Origin: Bacteroidota bacterium
GTDB lineage: Bacteria > Bacteroidota > Bacteroidia > Chitinophagales > Saprospiraceae
Assembly (NCBI GenBank): GCA_011321935.1
Contig: DROJ01000358.1
Span: forward strand, 1-34,102
Direction: 5' to 3'
Length of the DNA: 34,102 nt
The notes below the pieces were generated by a model. The model saw only the letters and a program-made list of their open reading frames with translations. It did no database searches and was not told where the DNA came from. The translations under genes were made by a program, and so were the position numbers. Of this stretch, positions 29,219-34,102 are shown piece by piece. The number at the start of each line of letters is the position of its first letter. Position 1 is the first letter of the stretch.

Positions 29219-30163
29219 TTGAAAGGGTCATTAAAAATTGCAAACATATTTGGAATTCCCGTGCTGTTGCACTGGTCCTTTATATTGTTGTTTGTTTTTT
29301 TACTTTATTACGGCTGTTCCGAAAATTATTCCCTGCACGAATTTTTGTGGTGGGCCGCTTTCGGCGGGGCGCTTTTTCTGAGCATATTGTTGCACGAATT
29401 TGGCCATGCGCTGATGGCCAAGCGTTATGGGGTAAAAACAAAAGACATTACCCTTCTGCCCATCGGCGGCATGGCTAGGCTCAACCGTTTGCCGGACAAA
29501 CCAAAACACGAACTATTGGTCGCCGTCGCCGGCCCTTTGGTCAACGTGGGCATTGCCATTTTGCTTGTTCCCCATTTTTGGTGGATAGTCAAACCCGCCC
29601 TCGCACAGCACGAAATACCTGCCCCTGAAAACATTGACAATGATTTCTTTTTTTTCCTGCCGCTCCTCCTTTTCCTCAATTTGCTGCTCGCTGTTTTCAA
29701 TATGCTCCCAGCCTTCCCAATGGACGGCGGGCGCATGCTCCGGGCCTTGCTTTCTATAAAATGGGGGAGGTTGCGGGCAACCAAAGCAGCCGTCTTTATC
29801 GGCCATTTTATTGCCGCTGCAATGGTCATTTTCGGTATTTGGAGAAATCAACTTTCATATACTTTTATCGGGGCTTTTATATATTTTACAGCAAATAGAG
29901 AATACCGTTGGGTAAAAACGGAAAGCCTTTTAAAAAGCATCAAGGTAAGCGACCTGATTGCCAGCGGCATTATTATTTTTGAAAACATAAACAGCCTGCC
30001 CGATTTGTCCATTGACGCAAATGACAATTTAAAAAAGGCCAATGAAATAATGCAACAGCATGACCGATATGAATTGGCCGTCCATGAAAACGGGGTTCCA
30101 ATAGGAGTGCTGGAAAACGAAAAAATGTGGGATTATATATCGGAAATGGAAAAGGAAAAATAA
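29219..30163 (+). CDS. M50 site-2-type intramembrane metalloprotease
   Basis: A 314-residue polytopic membrane protease. LLHEFGHALMAKRYG gives the zinc motif His59-Glu60-x-x-His63, and NMLPAFPMDGGRMLRAL carries the third ligand Asp169. Hydrophobic segments flank these (about residues 14-31, 45-62, 100-120, 145-165, 185-205 and 210-225). The C-terminal 80 residues (SIKVSDLIASG, IDANDNLKKANEIMQQHDR, GVPIGVLENEKMWDYI) look like a single, degenerate CBS-type regulatory module, as in the S2P-with-CBS subgroup. Substrates of such enzymes are membrane-bound regulators. The start is TTG 29219; no nearby ATG fits the conserved N-terminus LKIANIFGIPVLLHW. Confidence 0.9.
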   Translation: MKGSLKIANIFGIPVLLHWSFILLFVFLLYYGCSENYSLHEFLWWAAFGGALFLSILLHEFGHALMAKRYGVKTKDITLLPIGGMARLNRLPDKPKHELLVAVAGPLVNVGIAILLVPHFWWIVKPALAQHEIPAPENIDNDFFFFLPLLLFLNLLLAVFNMLPAFPMDGGRMLRALLSIKWGRLRATKAAVFIGHFIAAAMVIFGIWRNQLSYTFIGAFIYFTANREYRWVKTESLLKSIKVSDLIASGIIIFENINSLPDLSIDANDNLKKANEIMQQHDRYELAVHENGVPIGVLENEKMWDYISEMEKEK

Positions 30164-30264
30164 TCAACCATTTTAGCCTCTGTCTTATTTTCTAAAAAAA
30201 CAAAAACCCTTAGTGAAACAAATTATACTGAACCATTTAATTAAAAGAAAATAATAAACCAATT

Positions 30265-30416
30265 TATACTCGACCATAATAGGTTTTGTGCATTTGGGGG
30301 GGGGGAATTGCGGGGCAATAGAAAATTGCCCCGCAAAGTGGCTGCATTGCGGGGCAACTTCCTGTTGCCCCGCAATTTTTTCAGGAAACGCACAAAACCT
30401 ATTATGGTCGAGTATA
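30265..30416. repeat. TA-flanked palindromic element, copy 3 with a different core
   Basis: Arms at 30265-30293 and 30388-30416 match with one difference and contain CCATAATAGGTTTTGTGC, as in the copy at 11419. The core is unrelated to the other two copies: it has ten G in a row, then repeated GCGGGGCAA / TTGCCCCGC words that form several hairpins. The element sits between the convergent M50 protease and unknown-function genes; the rest of 30164-30502 is AT-rich with no gene. Confidence 0.88.
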
Positions 30417-30502
30417 TATTCCATTAAACCAATTTATATTTCACGATTTATATTTAAAGGAATATAGTGGACATAAATCATAAGACCGAAAATTAAATGG
30501 CC

Positions 30503-31921
30503 TCAATATTCAAATTCCATTTGTTCCATCGGGTAACCGAACAAATATTTTTCTTTTACCAGTTTTTCCACTTTTTTGGTCACTTTGTTTTCCCAGCCCG
30601 GTTCTCCGTTTTTCAATAATTGCATGACTTCTTTTGAAATAATGCGCAGCACATTCTTATCGTATTTTTCGACATCAATAATTTGCTTGTTGTCAATAAG
30701 GTGCCGGTAAAGGAATTTAAAACCTTCGGGCACGGGCAGGTTTTTTGTGTTCATCACGTCCCCGCTCCCTTCCTGATAAGAGGGGTATATATAAAAGCAG
30801 GTTGTTTTTGAAAACACCTCGCCGAATGCCGACAACAAACTGGCATCCATATTCCGGTCATATTTTTCGGTGATAAATTCCAGCATCCGCCGGGCTTGTA
30901 TGGCAATGCCCAGATTCCGCACTTTAAAATCCGACAAATAAGCAATCAATTGGTGGTACTGCCCGCAATTGGAAACGACCACCGTTTGGCCGAGGGCGCA
31001 CAAGAGTTCGGTGCGGTCGAGGAAATCCTTTTCGTCTATTTCGCTCCCGCCACCGAGGGTGTCCATGGTCAGTTCGGTCAACAGAAAAGCCCGGTCGGCC
31101 TCCACGCCGGGGTTTTTGCGGAACTGCTCAAAGCATTGTTTTAGCATATCCACATGCAGCAAGGTCGGCGGATAAAAACCGCTCCGCGCCACGAGCACAT
31201 GTTTTTTATATAAAAACTCAGAGCCATGCAAATTTTGTTTGTCGGGGCCGAACATGGCCACGTCCGTCATCGCGTGTTTAACCAGCCAAAGGCTTAAAAG
31301 GCGGTTGTCCAGGCTTTCAAAATCCGGCCCCGTCAACCACACCATGTCTATCGAAACCCTTCCGTTCAAACTGTCCACCAAAGAGTGGATCATGGTCTCT
31401 GGGTTGTTATTGTAATGGAAGCAGGCATAGATCAAATTGACGCCCAAAATGCCAACGGCCTGCTGCTGCAATTGGGTGTCGTTGTCCAGCATTTTCACGT
31501 GCAGTACCAAGTCGTTGGGTTTCCCCTCCGGCTGCAATTGGAAACGGATGCCGAGCCACCCGTCGCCCTTGATGGTGCGCGAATAATTGAGCGCTGCAAT
31601 GGTATCGGCAAAGGCAAAAAACCGGGTGTCGGGGCGGCACGTTCCGAGGCGGTCAACCATCAAGTCCCACTCGTGGTCGAGCATTTTATAGAGCCTGTTT
31701 TCGCAGACATAGCGGCCGCTTGTTTCCACTCCGTAAATGGCGTCGGAAACAACTTTGTCGTATGCGCTCATTGTTTTGGCGATGGTGCCGGCGGCAGCCC
31801 CCACCTGAAAAAAATAACGGGCCACTTCCTGCCCTGCGCCTATCTCGGCAAATGCGCCGTAAACCTTGTTGTCGAGGTTTATTTCGAGGGCTTTCTGATC
31901 AGTTTCTAATGCTTGGTGCAT
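30503..31921 (-). CDS. conserved cytosolic protein of unknown function
   Basis: A 472-residue protein without signal peptide or membrane segment. Strongly conserved-looking stretches include YGAFAEIGAGQEVARYFFQVG (about residues 21-41), GTIAKTMSAYDKVVSDAIYG (about 45-64), FFAFADTIAALNY (about 101-113) and GDGWLGIRFQLQPEGKPNDL (about 119-138). Later ones are GILGVNLIYACFHY (about 158-171), DRTELLCALGQTVVVSNCGQYHQL (near 320) and EGFKFLYRHLIDN. I recall a widely distributed family of this length and N-terminus that carries inconsistent, unsupported database names. No reaction can be assigned from the sequence. It is a lone gene, with convergent and intergenic repeats downstream. Confidence 0.8.
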   Translation of the reverse strand: MHQALETDQKALEINLDNKVYGAFAEIGAGQEVARYFFQVGAAAGTIAKTMSAYDKVVSDAIYGVETSGRYVCENRLYKMLDHEWDLMVDRLGTCRPDTRFFAFADTIAALNYSRTIKGDGWLGIRFQLQPEGKPNDLVLHVKMLDNDTQLQQQAVGILGVNLIYACFHYNNNPETMIHSLVDSLNGRVSIDMVWLTGPDFESLDNRLLSLWLVKHAMTDVAMFGPDKQNLHGSEFLYKKHVLVARSGFYPPTLLHVDMLKQCFEQFRKNPGVEADRAFLLTELTMDTLGGGSEIDEKDFLDRTELLCALGQTVVVSNCGQYHQLIAYLSDFKVRNLGIAIQARRMLEFITEKYDRNMDASLLSAFGEVFSKTTCFYIYPSYQEGSGDVMNTKNLPVPEGFKFLYRHLIDNKQIIDVEKYDKNVLRIISKEVMQLLKNGEPGWENKVTKKVEKLVKEKYLFGYPMEQMEFEY

Positions 31922-32061
31922 GGCTCAGTCTTCAGTCTGTTAGTCCGCAGTCGGCAGTCCGTGCCGTCGTTGGAATTGAATGGTGAAGCGTAAAATTAGA
32001 GGAATTGAGGGAGTGGCCGGAACAGCGGGTTTTATCTTTTTGAATTTAAATATTTTGGAAG

Positions 32062-33876
32062 TCAAAAAAGGCTCACATACCCAAAATGGATCTTCGGGTT
32101 CCTAAGGTCAAAAGGGGCTGCATCGGTCTTTCCCACGGCCACGCTGATACCAAACACGCCCGCCCCCGTTTCAAAAGTAATGCCCCCTCCAAGCCCAAAG
32201 GGATGGTCGGCCTGCAATGCTTTTCCGGCACGTCGGTCTTCCGTATAGGCATAGTCGCCGAAGGCATAGAAATAAGAATTTTGGCCGATGAGCAGCCGGT
32301 ATTCCAAAGTGAAAACCGTAAAAAAAGTAGCAAAGATGCTCTCCTCGTCAAAGCCGCGCAAAAGGCGGTTGCCGCCTATCCGGTATTGCTCGTTTTGAAA
32401 AACCCCCTCCTCGGAAATAATGGCCCCCGCACGTCCGCTCGCCCTCACCGCACTCCTCTCCATCACCGGAAAATAACGGTCTATTGTAGCCCCTAGTTTA
32501 AAGCGGAAAGTTTTTCCCGGCAGGGTGTCGTAAAAGCTTTCGGCCACTTTGAGGATCGCTTGGTTGCGTTGTACCTGCCGGGTGCCTGCACTGCCCCGGA
32601 GCAAGATGTTCCAGCCCTGCCGGGGGTTGGAGCGGTAATCTAGTTTTTGCCAATTGGCCTCCAGTCCAAAGGCCCTGTTTTTCACGTCCAAGAGTGTGGG
32701 GAAGCGGCCTTGCCGGATGGCATTTGTGTCCACGGAAATCAGGTTGGAGGAGATGCCTTTCCAAAATGCCTTCAAATAATTGCCGCCCTCAAAAAGGTAC
32801 TGTACGCCAAAATCGCCGATGATATCAATATAGGTGCTGTCCCTTTTATAGAGGTTGAACTTGGCATCAATGCCAAAGGGGAGTTCCAAGACAAAGGGGT
32901 AGGAAAGGGCTATTTCGAGTTGCTGTGTTTCTGGCCGCAGGCTTTCAAAAGAAACAAATGCCCGCTCGCCGAGGCCAAACTGGTTCTGCATTTCGACATT
33001 GAAAGTGCCCGTGACGAGCAGCTTTTTATCGGGCCGCCCATTGCTGGGCAAGAGGCCGAGCAGAAAGTCGAAACGGCTGGCTTTTTTCTTTTCCAAAGAG
33101 AGGTTGACGTTGGCTTTGCCGTCCACGAAATTGACGGTGGTGCTGTTTTTTTCTTTTAAAAACGGCAGCTCTTTCAGGCGGCTCCTGACCTGCAAAACCT
33201 TTTTGCGGCTGTACGGTTCGCCCGCCTTGATGCCGAGGTAGCTGCGCAAATAATTTTCCGAAATTTTTACGTTGCCCGTTTTGTTCAAACTATCGAAAAA
33301 CACCAGTTTGCCTTTTTCCAAAAACAGCTTTGCTTCCACTTTCGGCCCATCAAAACGGATGCTGTCAATATGCGCCGAGGCAAATGGATAGCCGTTGTTT
33401 TCGGCCTGCCCGACTACCTTTTTTTTCAATTTTTCAATGTCAACAAAACGGAAAGGCTTGCCCTGGTACAGCCGCTCCCGGAAGCCGCTGCCGCTCAGGA
33501 AACTGTCTTCCACATTGCCGTTGCGCAGCGATGTCCATTCATATATTTGACCGATGTGCAGTTGGGCATTTACCGTGCTGTCCCGGTAAATGAGGCTGTC
33601 GAAAGAGGCTTCGAAATAGGATTGGTTGTGAAGCTGCTGGATAATATTTTCCAGTTGCCGGACAAGGGAAAGAGAGTCGGCAAAAACAGTTTGGTAGCTG
33701 GTGTTTTTTTGCAGGAAGGCAGTGTCTTTGTCGAGGGGGCGGAGGTGGAGGTAGCGGTTGTTTTGGGCTTGGGAAATGGTTGTAAACAGAACAGTCAGGA
33801 GCAGGAGGCCACCTCTTTTCAGCCTTCTTTTTTTAAAAAAAAAACACGCTATATATTTGATTAAATAAAAACCCAT
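32062..33876 (-). CDS. BamA/TamA-like outer-membrane protein (POTRA plus barrel)
   Basis: A 604-residue protein. After a signal segment (about residues 20-38, ending SQAQ) lie POTRA-like regions (about 60-265, with IYEWTSLRNGNVEDSF, GYPFASAHIDSIRFDG, KTGNVKISENYLRSYLGIKA and VNFVDGKANVNLSLE). A surface-antigen barrel (about 270-604) follows: FEGGNYLKAFW, QKLDYRSNPRQGWNILLRG and, near the end, YRIGGNRLLRGFDEESIFA, which carries the family's RGF motif. It ends HFGYVSLF with a terminal Phe, as in outer-membrane barrels. Omp85 members insert or export proteins across the outer membrane. This is a shorter Bacteroidota type, probably not the main BamA. The start is uncertain: the N-terminus is unusually long, and the DNA there has homopolymers. 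Confidence 0.88.
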   Translation of the reverse strand: MGFYLIKYIACFFFKKRRLKRGGLLLLTVLFTTISQAQNNRYLHLRPLDKDTAFLQKNTSYQTVFADSLSLVRQLENIIQQLHNQSYFEASFDSLIYRDSTVNAQLHIGQIYEWTSLRNGNVEDSFLSGSGFRERLYQGKPFRFVDIEKLKKKVVGQAENNGYPFASAHIDSIRFDGPKVEAKLFLEKGKLVFFDSLNKTGNVKISENYLRSYLGIKAGEPYSRKKVLQVRSRLKELPFLKEKNSTTVNFVDGKANVNLSLEKKKASRFDFLLGLLPSNGRPDKKLLVTGTFNVEMQNQFGLGERAFVSFESLRPETQQLEIALSYPFVLELPFGIDAKFNLYKRDSTYIDIIGDFGVQYLFEGGNYLKAFWKGISSNLISVDTNAIRQGRFPTLLDVKNRAFGLEANWQKLDYRSNPRQGWNILLRGSAGTRQVQRNQAILKVAESFYDTLPGKTFRFKLGATIDRYFPVMERSAVRASGRAGAIISEEGVFQNEQYRIGGNRLLRGFDEESIFATFFTVFTLEYRLLIGQNSYFYAFGDYAYTEDRRAGKALQADHPFGLGGGITFETGAGVFGISVAVGKTDAAPFDLRNPKIHFGYVSLF

Positions 33877-33916
33877 ATTCCGTTTAACGCAAAAAATAAA
33901 TGCGGGGTATAAATGT

Positions 33917-33954
33917 AAAAGCGCAAAGCAGATGGATATCCGTTTTGCGCTTTT
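33917..33954. terminator. bidirectional hairpin terminator near the right end
   Basis: AAAAGCGCAAA (33917-33927) pairs with TTTTGCGCTTTT (33943-33954), with T-runs available on both strands. It may end a minus-strand gene lying beyond the right edge, upstream of the barrel protein gene. The rest of 33955-34102 is AT-rich without a recognised gene. Confidence 0.55.
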
Positions 33955-34102
33955 TATATTTAATTACCCGACCCGACAAAAAATAAAATTTATATATAGC
34001 AACCCTAAATGGTTTTAGAAAACGCATATTTCCATAAAACCAATAATTGTTGATTTTATAAAAATATGAGTTTTCTATTTTCAAATCGGATTGCTATAAT
34101 AT

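Noticed and set aside
33884-34084. 66-codon frame at the right end on the minus strand
   Set aside because: It is AT-rich, overlaps the hairpin at 33917-33954 and shows no domain or signal peptide.

Overview
The window looks like a chromosomal segment of a Bacteroidota bacterium, most likely from the Saprospiria or a related class. The evidence is a type IX secretion-type adhesin with a gliding-motility (CHU_C-like) C-terminal domain next to a PorP/SprF protein and an OmpA/PD40 protein. Supporting signs are DUF4286, DUF4834-like and BatC-like proteins, many small lipoproteins, little Shine-Dalgarno signal, and promoter candidates of the Bacteroidota type (TAnnTTTG). No rRNA, tRNA, CRISPR array, intact transposase or prophage gene was seen.

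Layout. 1-1820 (+): a small membrane protein, an RluA-type pseudouridine synthase, a MITE-like nested palindrome and a secreted protein of unknown function. 1874-5773 (-): two small lipoproteins, a BatC-like TPR protein and a propeller-like lipoprotein, embedded in a dense field of palindromic repeats. 6006-10504 (+): a large FtsX/YbbP-like ABC permease, a two-gene nucleotidyltransferase cassette and a membrane-anchored alpha/beta hydrolase. 10547-12185 (-): a DUF1080 lipoprotein and a ferric-reductase-like membrane protein. 12669-23140 (-): a probable three-gene surface operon in the order adhesin (2367 aa), PorP/SprF, OmpA, ending at a clear terminator. 23661-24512 (-): a GH73-type glucosaminidase. 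24862-25932 (+): a secreted TPR protein. 26469-27008 (-) and 27076-27381 (+): a divergent pair, a secreted Trp-rich protein and DUF4286. 27575-28759 (+): an acyl-CoA dehydrogenase. 29219-30163 (+): an M50 site-2-type protease. 30503-31921 (-): a conserved protein of unknown function. 32062-33876 (-): a BamA/TamA-like outer-membrane protein.

The most unusual aspect is not a gene cluster but the repeats. At least a dozen palindromic elements lie between or inside genes. One TA-flanked family occurs three times (4307-4410, 11419-11522, 30265-30416). One copy, stacked on a second palindrome, appears to have inserted 309 bp in frame into the signal peptide of the BatC-like gene. A separate array of six exact 96-bp units (32 codons each) upstream of a lipoprotein stays open in the lipoprotein's reading frame. 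Another 166-bp palindromic element supplies the start of a second lipoprotein. Three elements open in the frame of an adjacent export signal within about 2.5 kb suggest these repeats can become coding or 5'-leader sequence.

Functionally the genes are mostly about the cell envelope: T9SS cargo and its partner, a peptidoglycan hydrolase, an outer-membrane assembly-type barrel, lipoproteins, a permease and an intramembrane protease. A few housekeeping enzymes are mixed in. All family assignments come from reading the sequence and remembered family features; no search was run.
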